A DNA stretch of 40,584 bases from Neelides folsomi (taxonomy: Eukaryota; Arthropoda; Collembola; Neelipleona; Neelidae). Under the pieces are notes generated by a model. It was not told where the DNA came from. It ran no database searches and saw only the letters and a program-made list of their open reading frames with translations. Position numbers and translations under genes: made by a program. Positions within the stretch are counted from its first letter, which is position 1, and every line of letters starts with the position of its first letter. The stretch lies in the NCBI GenBank assembly GCA_034687125.1, contig JAQGBZ010000491.1, positions 1 through 40,584 on the forward strand, read 5' to 3'. Positions 23,179 to 34,514 of this stretch are shown piece after piece.

Positions 23179-24781
23179 CTAGAAGAATGAGTCAGCCTTT
23201 TTCTCTTTGTACGTATCTCTGGGTTGTGGCCTTGGGATTGGCCCAATTAGCTGAAGATTCGACGTGTCAAAGAAGAGCCGGTTGCTGCTTCTCGTCCTGC
23301 AATCAAGTCATTGAAAATGATCAGATTTCCCTTTCATTAAGAGATCATTAAAAATCACCTGTATCCATTTTTGTCCGCCACGTACTCGACGATCCTGAGG
23401 ATTCCGGTGGGGTCAACGTAAGCGTATTTCCCTGTCACTCTGCCAGTCGCGTCCCGCTTCTCCTCCCGATACATGTTCAAGTCGTCATTGCCTAGATGAG
23501 ACAGACGGGTCAATTAATCTCTCTCCACTCACTCTTGGCTCGTGTTGCGGACAATGTAAATGCAAATGAGGATTTGCAATTTGAGCCTCTCGAGTGTGTG
23601 GTCAGGAGTGAAGCTGTCAGTTTCCTCTGGAGCCCGGGCGGCTCTGTAATCATAAGGTGAGAGTGCCAGGCGTCCTTGCTGACTCGACGAGTCCTCGAAT
23701 TGGCAAGAAGAAATCCATCATGCTCCCTTCGGAGATTGCAAACACTTGCCTCATTCGTATGCAGGCACCAGAGTGGCGAAGCGGATAGGAACGAGATTCA
23801 CTCTCAAGATTCATTTCTCCCTTCCTATTCTTTCAATGCATGCTGTAATTAACAGCTCCTATTTCTCAAATTCCTTTATCTTCAAAGTTCTTCGCAAAAG
23901 TGATTCTACACACAACGTCAAAGTCCCATAGCGCACCCATCTTTTGATGAATAAGTTTTATGAATATTATATTGGGAGAGGTGTACTCTCCTTTTAACTC
24001 TTTTATTTTACAATTTATGATTCATAAATATGAAATAAATTCGCCTGATTGTCCTTAATGTCTTTTATACAAACAAGTTTTATGATTAAAACTAAAAAAT
24101 TAAAACAAATTGCAGTTTTCAATTTAATTTTATTAGTTTTGACCTCCTCACTACTTGAGATATCTGTACATACTGATATGATATGCAAAATAAAAAAAAT
24201 ATGTTGGACATATCGGGCAAATTATTAGTATTTTAACCTCCACAAATATTATTAAATTGATTAAAATTGGCAAGTGATAAGGTAATTTCTATATATCGGC
24301 AATTTGCTAAAAAAAAGTATGTACATCAATTTCTTATAAAGTCATTGACTCTTTTAACGATCGCAAACAAAATAAAATTATTATTTATGGGATCAGAATG
24401 AATAATTAATAAATGAGGTCTAAGAAAGATTTTATTCTCAAAATCAAAAGTAGTATTTTAATAAAACTGAGGGGATTGATATAAATATTTTTATTAAAAT
24501 TTTAATTTGATCTTATGCTCTTCACACATAAATAGGCGTATATAGACCTATTATAATTCAATTTTTTTAATAACTTAAAAAATGTGAAAAAGTAAATTAC
24601 CAATATCGTATCCAAAATGATAAGATCCGTCCGCGTGGTTCCTCGTGTTGAACTGAACATGCTTGTAAGGGGTCCTGCTGGCTTGTGGATAGGGAATCTG
24701 GACAGGGTGGTGAAAGTACTGAAGTCCGTTTGCGACGAAGACGGCGAAGCAAAGACAGATGAACCCAGGAGAAAGCAACAT
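23179..24781 (-). CDS. RR-type cuticle protein, 143 aa
   Basis: Minus-strand exons 24781-24601, 23491-23359 and 23296-23179 total 432 nt with consistent phases. It begins MLLSPGFICLCFAVFVANG, a signal peptide. The RR consensus spans all exons: HADGSYHFGYDIG, NDDLNMYREEKRD, GKYAYVDPTGILRIVEYVAD and KNGYR. The short tail ends KEKKADSFF. Unlike the plus-strand cuticle genes, the signal peptide is not split and the RR domain is cut after YDIG, so it belongs to a different subgroup (possibly RR-2/RR-3-like; uncertain). Product: chitin-binding structural protein of the cuticle. Intron 1 is 1.1 kb and has a GC-richer patch at 23530-23740 that may be an intronic regulatory element. Confidence 0.93.
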
Positions 24782-24819
24782 GTTGAGAGAAGAAGTTTGT
24801 CCGAATTCAAGTGACGGAA

Positions 24820-25230
24820 TGGGCAGCGTGGATTAAAGGCCTCTTGACGAGGGTCGGCCGTCTCGCTTGGCAGCTCTCGCGGTTACGCCACTCAATAGGG
24901 CCGGCACACCCCTCGAATTCCAATCAAAATCAAAGGGATCTGGATTTATGGCTGCCCCCATCTCCTCCTCTGGAGAGTCTCTCTTCCACGGCGACCTCGA
25001 CGGCCTCACAATGCCTCCTTGCCCAACCGCCCCTCAATGTCTTCATCAATTACTCACTCATCTTCATTTGAAGAGTCATGGACTGGCGGCCCAGCAGCAA
25101 TAACCCAAGACGCCTTGGCCCTTTGTTCTCCTCGAATAGGTTGGGCTGGTCCAACCGGAGATTCCCTGCCCTGCTCATTTCCTCTCATCCACTTTCCCAC
25201 AGTGGCCTTCGAACTTTAAATCATTTATTG
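24820..25230 (-). promoter_or_regulatory. GC-rich island upstream of the minus-strand cuticle gene
   Basis: GC content far exceeds the flanks and begins about 40 bases upstream of the start codon at 24781. No clear TATA box. Open frames exist on both strands (for example 24867-25103 plus) but none has an ATG, splice and domain support together. Best read as promoter/5' flank; an unrecognised exon cannot be excluded. Confidence 0.35.
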
Positions 25231-25269
25231 TCATGTTGGTTTGCCTTCTTTATTTGCGCTATTGTTGAT

Positions 25270-26190
25270 TAAATAATTACTTCTCAATTTCAACACATCA
25301 CGCCTTTTTGCCACAATGGATGAAAACAGGTAATAAGTACAGGTTATGATTTCATTTCATTACTTCTCTATCATTAAAATGCATAATACACACACTTGAA
25401 GTATACTATAAAAGAATGAATAGTATGGTACATGGAGAACATCTCGATTCATCAAATGCATAATGCAAGCGCATGCATTTAATCTCCAAATTATACAATT
25501 TTATACCTTAGTATATCACATTATATCTTTAATTTGTATAAAATAACATATTATTAGGTATACTATTTATAGTACTATACAGGCTTGCATGTACATATCT
25601 GTGAAATACTCGTAATATCGATGCCCATATCTTAAACTCATTAAAGAGCAATAATAATTATTTTTAAATAAATTGCATTCAAGCTTTCTGAACATACATT
25701 GTAGACATTGTACGTATTTAACTACAGATATAAAACGATGAAAATTACACATACAGATACATATTTTATGTGAGTAATATCTTGAGTTAATTTATTCCAC
25801 GCTTACTTTTTTATACTTCATGAATCCGCTATTCGTCTCATTTCAAAAAGATGAAATCTTCACTAATGAAAAATGAATTCCAAGATAATTATACTATTAG
25901 AGATGCATTAAGAATGTAAATCCCAATTCTTGTGATGTGTATGTGTAAGTAAATTGTGCTTATTTCGTATTCGCCAAAAGAGGAATGTAATTTATTTAAG
26001 TTATAGTCTGTAGATTTGTTATTGTCGTAATCAACTCATTATTAATTCTTACAATTGTTATTCTTCAATTGGCATTCTTGCTTTCGCCCCAATCTAAAAT
26101 ATTTCATACCAATTGTTGCACATACCTATTTTACAGAGGTATAAAATTGTCACAAAATAATTTTAGTGCAATTTTTCAAATTAAGCAATT
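25270..26190. other. AT-rich intergenic DNA, nothing recognised
   Basis: No supported gene, RNA or repeat. It contains the 3' flank of the minus-strand chitin-binding gene. Confidence 0.6.
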
Positions 26191-26194
26191 TAAA

Positions 26195-27132
26195 TTAAAT
26201 ATATTCATTCCAATTCCAGCCATAATATGGCGATGGAGCCGGAGTGGTAACTGTTGTTGCCGCTGTTGTTGTTGTTGCCGCTGCTGTTGTTGTAGTGGCC
26301 GCAGTTGTTGTTGTAGTGGTTGTCGTTGTTGGGGTTGTTGCTGCAGTTGTAGTCGTGGTCGTTGTTGTTGCTGCCGTTGTGGTTGTTGGTGGTGTTACAC
26401 ACCCACCTCCCGAGGCTGTTTCACAGCGATTTGTAGTCGGATCAAATGCTGTTCCTTGAGGACTATTTTAAACAAGAAAATAAATTATGATGAATCCAAC
26501 TCATTTTTTCAATTATCAGAAAGAAATTTTACGTCTTTTAAATATAAGTTCTCCTCAAAATTAATACTTACCATGTGTAATGGTAAGGATAAGACCAGAA
26601 GCAATAATAAAATTTATGGCAGTCAATTGGATCAGGTTTAACCCCATCGGAAGTACAGTTAATGATATTGCACGCTCTGACATAAGTATCAATTATACAG
26701 AAATTGAAATCTGTAGAAAACCCAAACCCTGCAGGACATGTCTGAAAAAAGAGAAAAGTTTGAAGAGCTCTTGAGAAAGAAGACGTCAGATCTAATTCTT
26801 ATTTGAGTTAAATAGTCACTTGATTTGTGGCGGTTCCATTGTTACAAATGTAATAAGAACGACAGTTGGTTGGATCGGCTACAAATGTGATCAATGAAGA
26901 ATTCGGGCATTGGAACGCTCGCCTGTTCACATGTCAGATGAAGTGAAATGTAATGAAATGCACAATGATATTGAACAATATTTTAAGATGCAACTCACTC
27001 TACGTTGACGGAAGAGCGACAGCCTTCACCTATGCAGAAATAATAAGAATGATTCACTGGTGTTAAATCAAGTCGAGCAAGTGCTAGGGCCAATGAAAAA
27101 AATATGAAAACCCAATGGATTGGCTTCAGCAT
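26195..27132 (-). CDS. Peritrophin-type chitin-binding (CBM14) mucin-like protein, 224 aa
   Basis: Minus-strand exons 27132-26999, 26922-26820, 26741-26572 and 26462-26195 total 675 nt. A signal peptide (KPIHWVFIFFSLALALA) opens the protein. Two type-2 chitin-binding domains follow: C50-C94 (CPNSS, NCRSYYIC, TCPAGFGF) and C108-C149 (CTSDGVK, DCHKFYYCFW, TCPQGTAFDP, NRC). A shorter cysteine segment near residues 33-50 may be a remnant. Residues ~158-211 are almost only Thr and Ala with a few Pro, encoded by ACA/GCA-type triplets, as in heavily O-glycosylated mucins. The C-terminus is aromatic (PSPYYGWNWNEYI). A role in peritrophic matrix or cuticle is inferred from the family. Confidence 0.93.
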
Positions 27133-27178
27133 CTTTTTTCTTAAGTTAGAAATAATTTTTTATCTTTAAAATCCCCTC

Positions 27179-27184
27179 TTTATA
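27179..27184 (-). promoter_or_regulatory. TATA box of the chitin-binding gene
   Basis: TATAAA on the minus strand about 47 bases upstream of the ATG at 27132, leaving room for a short 5' UTR. Confidence 0.6.
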
Positions 27185-28303
27185 GCCTTTCAAGCTAATT
27201 ACTCCTTGTCGAACGAGCCATAAAACGAACATTCAAAGTCCATTCTTAATGACTTCAATAATTAAGATTATTGTAAAAATCGCATTTCTCATATCCATCC
27301 CAAGATTTTTTAGAATATTTCATAGAAAGCAGAACCTTTAGGTATAGTAATATCTTCAATAACTTTATAATAACTTAATCATTAGTAATAATAACGTATC
27401 GTTTAGATCATTGACTTTAAAAATACATGTAATTGTATAATTAGCATTTAATGAAGAGTTTTCTTTAGTCAATACATATATGGTATACAGTATAAATAAA
27501 GACTCTCATAGAATAGATTATTAAATCAATTTGGAAGAAACTTTAACCAACGTTTATTCATTTGAATATTTAACTACAGAATGTAAGTAATGTATGTATT
27601 ATGTATATATGTATGTATGTGTGTATGTAAGTAATATGCATTTTTAAATAGGTACATTATGGATGTAATGTACCAATATAATTTTATCATGTTATGCTTA
27701 TTAGCTTATTACTTATTACATTACACATCAAATATTATTCTGTGTAAATGTAAAAATCTGAATTAATTGTAAGCTATTTATTAAAGAACAATGTAGCATT
27801 TAAATACAAGTTGAAACAATAGTCAACCGTCAATTGAACAGCTTTAATTAAACCAATAGTAACATTTCGAGTCCCATATTTAATGATATTTATATTTTAT
27901 CAAAATTTCCGATGCATAGTCAAATTATCTTTGGTTTACCCAATTAATTATTTATTTTATGCAAGAGAAATACGAATAAATTAATCATTTTGCTTTATTT
28001 ATTGATCTACAATTTTTGAGTCGAATTGTTCTTTCACATATCATTATTCATTAACATTTTTGGTGAATAATTTAATTAATTTATAAACAAAAATGTAAAT
28101 AAAATTGACATTAGAAAACCAAATTTTTAAATCGAATTACATAAAAACCTAACATTATTTTTGGCAATTGACGTTTTGATATATCGAGTTCCGAGTTGTA
28201 ACCGAATGAGACTCTTCGTGGAGAGTCCCATGAAGAAGAGAAAGAAAGGAGAAAAGTAGGCTTGAGAGGAGCTTGAAATACAAAAGGAAAGAAGGTGAGC
28301 CGC
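27185..28303. other. Intergenic DNA and 3' UTR of the repeat-protein gene
   Basis: About 28000-28303 is the likely 3' UTR of the minus-strand gene, with AATAAA candidates near 27995-28010. The rest is AT-rich. A TATG/TGTA microsatellite-like run lies at about 27594-27640. Confidence 0.5.
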
Positions 28304-30512
28304 TTAAACAACGATGGTCTTGGGAACGATCTTGTCTTCACCAAAAGTCTTATAGGTTGGAGTGTAAGTCAAAGGGATATGGACGTATTTATCCTCTGGC
28401 TTCATTCCATATTCGAAGTTCTATAATATTAATTAGATGAAATTACTAATAAAATTCTCCATTTAACCTCGATGCAATTACTGAAGATTAAAAATGTATC
28501 AAATATTTAGATTTTATGCCTTAACGAAGTCGGTGGTGGTTGGCCTCATCTCTTCCAAGATGTTCTTCTTAATAACATTGAAAAGGGTGTTGTAGAAGAT
28601 TTTCTCCTCTGGCTTTTCAAAAATCATTTCTTTCTTCAAGGGAAAGAGTTCTTTGTTGAGGACAAAGTCCTTGTTGAAGGGAAGATATTCCTTCTTGAGA
28701 AGAGTCTCCATGTTGAAGGGAGTGTATTCCTTGTTGAAGGAAGTATATTCCTTGTTGAATTCCTTGTTGAGGAACATCTTGTTGAATTCCTTGTTGAGGA
28801 GCATCTCCTTGTTCACTGGATATTCCTTGTTGAGAAGGAAATCTTTGTTGAATGGATAGAATTCCTTAGTGAGGAACATCTTGTTGAATTCCTTGTTAAC
28901 TGGGTATTCCTTGTTGAGGAGGAAGTCCTTGTTGAAGGGAAGATATTCCTTCTTGAGGAGAGTCTCCATGTTGAAGGGAGTGAACTCCTTGGTGAATTCC
29001 TTGTTGAAGAGAGCCTCCTTGGTCATTGGGTATTCTTTGTTGAGGAGGAGGAATTCCTTGTTGATTGGGTATTCCTTGTTGAGGAGGAATTCCTTCTTGA
29101 TTGGAACTTCGTTGTAAATGTGATGGGCGAGGATGATGGCGAGGACTGGGTCGATCTTTTTGTACAGACCATTGTTGTACTTGTTGTAGGTTGGCTCCTC
29201 TGTGGCAAACTTGTAATAGTTAAGAAGAGTGTTGAAAAGAGCCGGAGTATCTCTGCGGATTCGGGCAATGTCGAGTGGCAAATCGGTCATCTTAATCATT
29301 TCTGGAGTTCTTGGGATCTCGAATCGGGTGGTTGGAATTTCCTTGTTGTGGAAGAACTTGTTGAGGAATGGTCGCTTAAGGAGAGCTTCCTTAATCGTAT
29401 CTTCACCAAAGAAGTTCTCGACAATTGGCTTCGTCACCTTAACTTCAGTTACAATTGGGGTAACTTTCTCTTCGACAGTCTAAAAATCGAATAAATATAT
29501 TTATATTCATCTTGTATACATTTTTATTTATAATATTTTAGTTTTTCCAAATCATTTTTTGTTGAGTGTTGGATTATGTATTTTATTATTTATACCTTGA
29601 AGTCTCCATTGTTGTATTTGATTTCTCCAGTGATTGGATCGACAAATTTGCCAACCATGTTCTCTTGGACGTTGGTGTTGGTTGGTGTCTCGACCTCAAC
29701 CTTGACGTCAGTCTTGACCTCGGTGATTTCAGGCTTGACTCCTCCATTGATGAAAAGAGTTCTGTAGATCTTTTCAACGAGGTTGTTGACGAAAACGTCA
29801 TTGTCGTAAGTTGGTACATTGAAGGGAGTGACAGTTGGGTACTCAGTGGTATCAATTGTCACAACCGTTGGGTAAATGTACTTGTAGAAAAGAACTGGGT
29901 TCCTATTAGAAAAAACGGAAAAAGTTGATTCAATGACAAGTATTCTATCAGTAAAATGGTAAATACAATACAATTACAATTTGTAATACTTAATTACTCA
30001 TGATTTTAGTTTTGACAGAATGGAGCAAATTAAATAATTACCTGAAGATGTTCATGAAGGTTGGGTTCGTCCAGAATTGCTGGAATTTGATCGTTTCCAA
30101 GTAAGTTTGGAAAACGGGAACGGTGACGAGGTGACGGAAAAGTGGGATGTTAAGATACTCTTGGAACAATTGAGTGTTCATGAGCTCGTTGATGGTGAGG
30201 ACGCGAGTTGGGTAGTATCCAGTCTTCGTCCATGGGAATACTTTTCCGGTTCCGTATGTCTTTCCAGTGACTGAGAGGAGTTGAGCAAGTGACAAGTCGT
30301 TATTGCCATAGCCATAACGTCCGAAGTCATAGGTGGGCTTGTTGGTTCCCATGAAGTCGAAGGTTTGGGCTGTGGCAGCAGCCACGAGCAAAACTGAGAC
30401 CTAAGGACAATAAGAATACAATTAGTGAATTGAAACATCACACAAGAAAGACGTGCAAAGAGAGAAATCTCTATAGAAGAGAGTTTTGGTGAAGTCTTAC
30501 GAAAGCCTTCAT
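28304..30512 (-). CDS. Novel secreted repeat protein (9-residue Phe/Pro repeats and Asn-Lys-Glu repeats), 584 aa
   Basis: Minus-strand exons 30512-30501, 30400-30042, 29902-29596, 29479-28520 and 28420-28304 total 1755 nt in frame. I do not recognise the family. Residues 1-16 form a signal peptide (MKAFVSVLLVAAATAQ) split after codon 4, as in the nearby cuticle genes. Residues ~82-132 show an exact 9-residue period: Phe at 83, 92, 101, 110, 119, a hydrophobic residue four later, and Pro at 90, 99, 117, 126. Residues ~353-515 are dense NKE/FNKE/LLNKEYP repeats with an 86-residue duplication. The ~38-residue C-terminal exon is Tyr/Pro/Lys-rich. No transmembrane helix and no Cys-rich domain. Asn, Phe and Lys codons are nearly all AAC, TTC and AAG against an AT-rich background, which suggests high expression. 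The donor of exon 4 is a GC (AAG before GCATAA) or a weak GT six bases earlier (582 aa). Confidence 0.88.
28649..28981 (-). repeat. 258-bp coding repeat inside the repeat-protein gene
   Basis: The block coding TPFNMETLLKKEYLPFNKDF begins at 28981 and again at 28723, exactly 258 bases (86 codons) apart, with high DNA identity. Shorter units (27 residues, PFNKDFLLNKEYPVNKE) are nested within it. Confidence 0.85.
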
Positions 30513-30580
30513 GATAGAGAGAACTACTGAGTCCGAAACTGCAGAAGATGCTCCGAGGCCGAGGGAGAATTTCTACCTGC

Positions 30581-30588
30581 TATTTATA
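30581..30588 (-). promoter_or_regulatory. TATA box of the repeat-protein gene
   Basis: TATAAATA on the minus strand 69 bases upstream of the ATG at 30512, in a CCAG...GCAGG context typical of strong arthropod TATA promoters. Confidence 0.75.
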
Positions 30589-31404
30589 CTGGAGAACAGA
30601 TGATGAAATTCACCTGATCACTTGCGACCTTCCATAACCTTTCCGTTTTCTTGATCTGTCCACGTGCAAGAAAGGGAAAAAAGTGTCTTTGAACAAGGGC
30701 AGATGATTTTTGCATGTAAGGCAAATGGTCAAAGTGGCCATCATCCTTTCTCGTTGATTTTATCTGTACACGTACAAGCACGAAGCAGGTTCATTATGTG
30801 CAAAGAACCGGGACAATAAATTCCATGTGGAGAGATCCTCTTATGAACTTACACGTCCAAACCACTAAATAATTCTCCAGGTCTTTCTAAAAGAATGGAG
30901 AAAACAAGTTTCCCTCTGATAAAAATAGTATAATTTATTTCTTTACATAAGGCCAAGAGATCCGAATACAACTCATGTGGTTATTTAGATACAAAAATAA
31001 AATTGAATAATATCTTGTTAATAAACTATTTTTATATAAGCTTTTTTGCACAAAATCATACTCTACGTATGCGACATACACTACCATATGTATGTATTAC
31101 AATTCTATATGTAGTTTGTAATTAAGTCACATATTGACTTGCCTATATGGTAGATAGGTCCCATACTACCATATGTAAATAGGTACTACATATGGTACAT
31201 AATAATGTGTACGAGTGTAGATAAACCTGTATTGTGTATCTGAAAATAAGTTATGCAAGATAAAATTAAAATTGTTCAAGATCATCAATGCACACTTTCA
31301 TTTTTTTCTTATAAGAACTTATTATTTTGATACGTACACATGTATTTATTTACAAATATACAAATATCCATATTTATTTACAAATGTACCTGTACATTTA
31401 ACTA

Positions 31405-31911
31405 TGGGTTTACAATTTAAAACGGGGTATCTCAAAATCTTAAATCGTACTTACTTACTTAAGTTATATTTAAATTGAATTTTAGAAAAATTTAATTAAT
31501 AGTTGTTATTCGGATACTAAACCAAATATGGGCTTAATGAGTTAATTGCGGATGTGTACAAATTACAAAATGCGATACTCTTTGTTTAGCTCTTGATGAG
31601 AAAAATTTCAATTTTCACATCTTTTATTTCCTATTCTCATCCTTTTTAATACATGTTAAATATTCAACTAATCAAATGGTTTTTCAACGTTTAATGAGTA
31701 CATAGGGTTAAAGATAAATGTAAACCCTATAAATATGCAGTTTATATGTTCTAAAAGATTGGCAAATTGATCATAATTGGGTTTAAACACATCATTAAAT
31801 TGCTGTACTATCATAGTATTTAATAAAAATATAACTTTAGTAAAATTCAAATCGTTAGTAACTGAAAATAAATTCTAATTTTGAGATACCCCTTTTTAAA
31901 TTGCAAACCCA
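31405..31911. repeat. MITE-like element with 34-bp terminal inverted repeats (~507 bp)
   Basis: The left end TGGGTTTACAATTTAAAACG continues with GGGTATCTCAAAAT to 31438. The right end (31878-31911) is its inverse with two mismatches in 34. The interior holds no convincing ORF, so the element is non-autonomous. A TA flanks the left end, but the right flank does not clearly match, so the target duplication is unresolved. Confidence 0.75.
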
Positions 31912-32193
31912 CATATGTATCTGTATTTACATAATGTACCTCAATAAGTAATAACAATAAGTAAGTTTAAAAATGCAAGTGCTGACATTTCTTAGCCTTG
32001 GTATTATAATTATACCTTGATTCAATTGAACCTGACGATCGAAAACATTTTTATTTTTTATCTACATTATAATTAATACTGGAAAATTTCCACTGCCTCT
32101 TGAATTCTTGACACTTACATTTAGCATTGTGGCTATTATTTGAAAAACTAAACTTTTCAAGCATATCGAAGATGCACAGATAATTATTTCCAG

Positions 32194-32393
32194 TTCCCCA
32201 CAAAGGATCTCTACAGTCTATACATTATAAAACAATTGGATGTTGAAGCTGAACAAATAAAAGAAACACATGGTGAAAAGTAAGCAAAAATATATATAAT
32301 ACAATGGGTGGTTCTTTGCAAACATTGGGTATTTCACAAGCATTATTTGCAAAGAAGAAAGGGCGAGTTGAAGAGGAGTTTAAACCCACTTGA
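32194..32393 (+). other. Two short consecutive open frames, possibly remnants of a coding sequence
   Basis: After a possible acceptor (ATTATTTCCAG) a 29-codon frame reads DLYSLYIIKQLDVEAEQIKE and ends at a TAA that is also inside a good donor (GTAAGC at 32280). A second frame (32304-32393) reads MGGSLQTLGISQALFAKKKG and stops; the same frame then stays open to 32438. Composition is protein-like, but no family is recognised and the pieces do not join in phase. Confidence 0.2.
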
Positions 32394-32556
32394 GGCACAT
32401 TCAACAACCACATAGCTCTTGAAGAGAACTGGAACTAAAGATAAGAGCCTATCCCTGCCTTATGCAAAGGGAGGCAAAAAAACAAAAAGCCTAGTAAGAC
32501 AGTGTGGGAACCAGTTTCGGTTTCAATCGCCCTTGACATTAAGACCTCAAACAGGT

Positions 32557-32588
32557 CTCCTATTGCCATTTAATATTCGCAATAGGAG
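32557..32588. repeat. Short hairpin
   Basis: CTCCTATTGC and its exact inverse GCAATAGGAG are separated by 12 bases. A nested CCCTTG/CAAGGG pair lies outside, followed by a run of six T. Confidence 0.4.
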
Positions 32589-33068
32589 GGCTTCAAGGGT
32601 TTTTTGATTTGTGAGATTCTTTTCAGATTATTTATTAATTTTTGCCTTTGGATAGGGAGATCAAATTCTGTATTTTTTGCACTTGTAAAATAGAGTAAGA
32701 AAACCACTCGTTATTCATTAATGCATAGGGTAGTAGGTAGTTTTAAATGTTATATATAAACATTTTGTTAATCTCATTTCGTATGGTGGTGATGCAATAT
32801 TCAATATGAATTACTTATTGTTGATGATTTTATTAAAGAATATTCAATAGAGATAACATTAACCTCTGTACCATATCAGTATTTGAAAATACAATACTTT
32901 TATGCATGGTATTTGATATGAACACACCTAATAAACATATCATTCAATCTTATACTCACAATGTGAGCATGTTACTACATAACCAGTTTAGGTTTGAACA
33001 ATATGTATGTATTGTGGACTATTTTTGATGTTCTATTCCTTGTACCTTATGAGGTGTCTTTCTATGCC

Positions 33069-33197
33069 ATGAACTTCCGTTACTTTTTATATGTGGCTGC
33101 CCTCGGGGCAGCCGTGTATGGAATAGCCACGAAGTGGAAGTGTTATTGCATAGTTGCAAATTATGTGTTTCCCTACTTTCCTATGCTCTTCTCATGA
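33069..33197 (+). other. Signal-peptide-like small ORF (42 aa), uncertain
   Basis: The frame starts MNFRYFLYVAALGAAVYG, which resembles a secretion signal, and could be a first exon. No downstream exon fits in phase with confidence. GC-richer than its flanks. Confidence 0.2.
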
Positions 33198-34346
33198 CTT
33201 CAGGTATGAGTTCGGATGCTCTTAGATGGGAATGAATAGGCAGAGGTTTACAACAATAACATGGTCCTTCTACATTTATTCAGTGAAGGTCTGTGTATGT
33301 TGGACTGAGTCTCTCCTAAGGTTGGTGTTCCTTTGGCTCCTGAAACTCGAGTGTGACTTCTGCAGGAATCCAGGATGAAGGAAGACACGGGAGCTGGTGG
33401 GTGACGATGAGGAGGCAGCGACAAGGCAGATGACCGGGCTCCCCGATGCTAATTGTCGCTCCGAATGCAAACTGCCCGTTTGCATTTCATGTCCCTCCAC
33501 AGCTCCATGCTAATCCTTATTAGTCATCCGCAGTATATTGTTAATACTGAATAATAACGCATAATCTAATAGAATTTTGCCTTATTATCACTAGTTGACC
33601 TTGTTTCACCAAAACGAGCAGCGATTTCATACGATGAGCATCTTTAATTCTTTATGAATTAAAATGATGATAATGCTCATTAATCATTTATCCTTAACAT
33701 AATCACCTGTACATTTAAGTAATTGGATAGCGGTGGTAGTATGCATGCATGCTATCACTAGTTGACATTTTAACACTTGTTAAATATTAATTTTTGGTTT
33801 TAAATGCAAATGTCAGTCAGTACAATTTGAGTACATGGATGAAATATTTTTTAATAATCTGAATAATTTATTGTGTCTTATTGTCTGTAAGTTTATGTAA
33901 TTTTCAATGAATTTTAATAATAGCGCGTTCTGTATTTTCTTTGGCTATTTATAATTAATTGTCTGGGATTGAATAAATACCATATTATCTTTGATGCATT
34001 TGATATGTAACACTGAAAGATTATCTTTATTAGGCATTTAGGCATTTAGGCATTGGTATGCACATAAATATGGAAATACCATGATCTTATGTAAGTACCA
34101 TATGTATGAGCTACTCGTATTGTACCGTAAGTAGGATACCTGTAAGTATCTGTATGTCGTTGTAGTATACCATATGCGGTAGCAATCGAGTTTTAAAACT
34201 TGAAATCACTTACGTAATACATGGAAAATGGTGAATTTGAAGATGTTCAAGTACAAGCATTAAATTTCAATTACGAAGATAATTTAACTATTATACGTGT
34301 ACATCAAGTAAAGAGTGAATTGATGGGAAAGGAGTCGAATCTATGA

Positions 34347-34514
34347 GAATTTAAATCAACAACCTTCAACTTGAAGCGTGAGGAGCGAAGACTGGTGAAG
34401 GAAAAGGAAGTGCTCATGTACTTAAAGGTGTGGGATAAACAAAGTGCGAACTCGACTGCACACCTCCTTTGTGATTTCCTCAGCGGGGAGGAAGCGCTCA
34501 GGTGGAGTTGTTAA
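34347..34514 (+). other. Open frame without start, possible exon
   Basis: 55 codons without an initial Met, charged in its first half (NLKREERRLVKEKEVLMYLK) and Ser/Leu-rich later. No domain recognised. It lies in the GC-rich block upstream of the last cuticle gene and may be regulatory DNA instead. Confidence 0.2.

Noticed and set aside
24867..25103. 78-codon plus frame in the GC-rich island
   Set aside because: No ATG at its start and no domain; more likely part of the promoter region of the minus-strand cuticle gene.
26244..26459. Plus-strand Val/Ala-repeat frame that looks like a membrane protein
   Set aside because: Antisense of the Thr/Ala mucin tail.
28653..29117. Plus-strand Leu/Ser/Arg-repeat frames
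   Set aside because: Antisense shadows of the NKE repeats; repetition of the DNA makes both strands look repetitive.
32420..32610. Possible tRNA-like or structured RNA near GGTTTCAATC and a T run
   Set aside because: No A box or cloverleaf could be drawn; only the short hairpin is supported.
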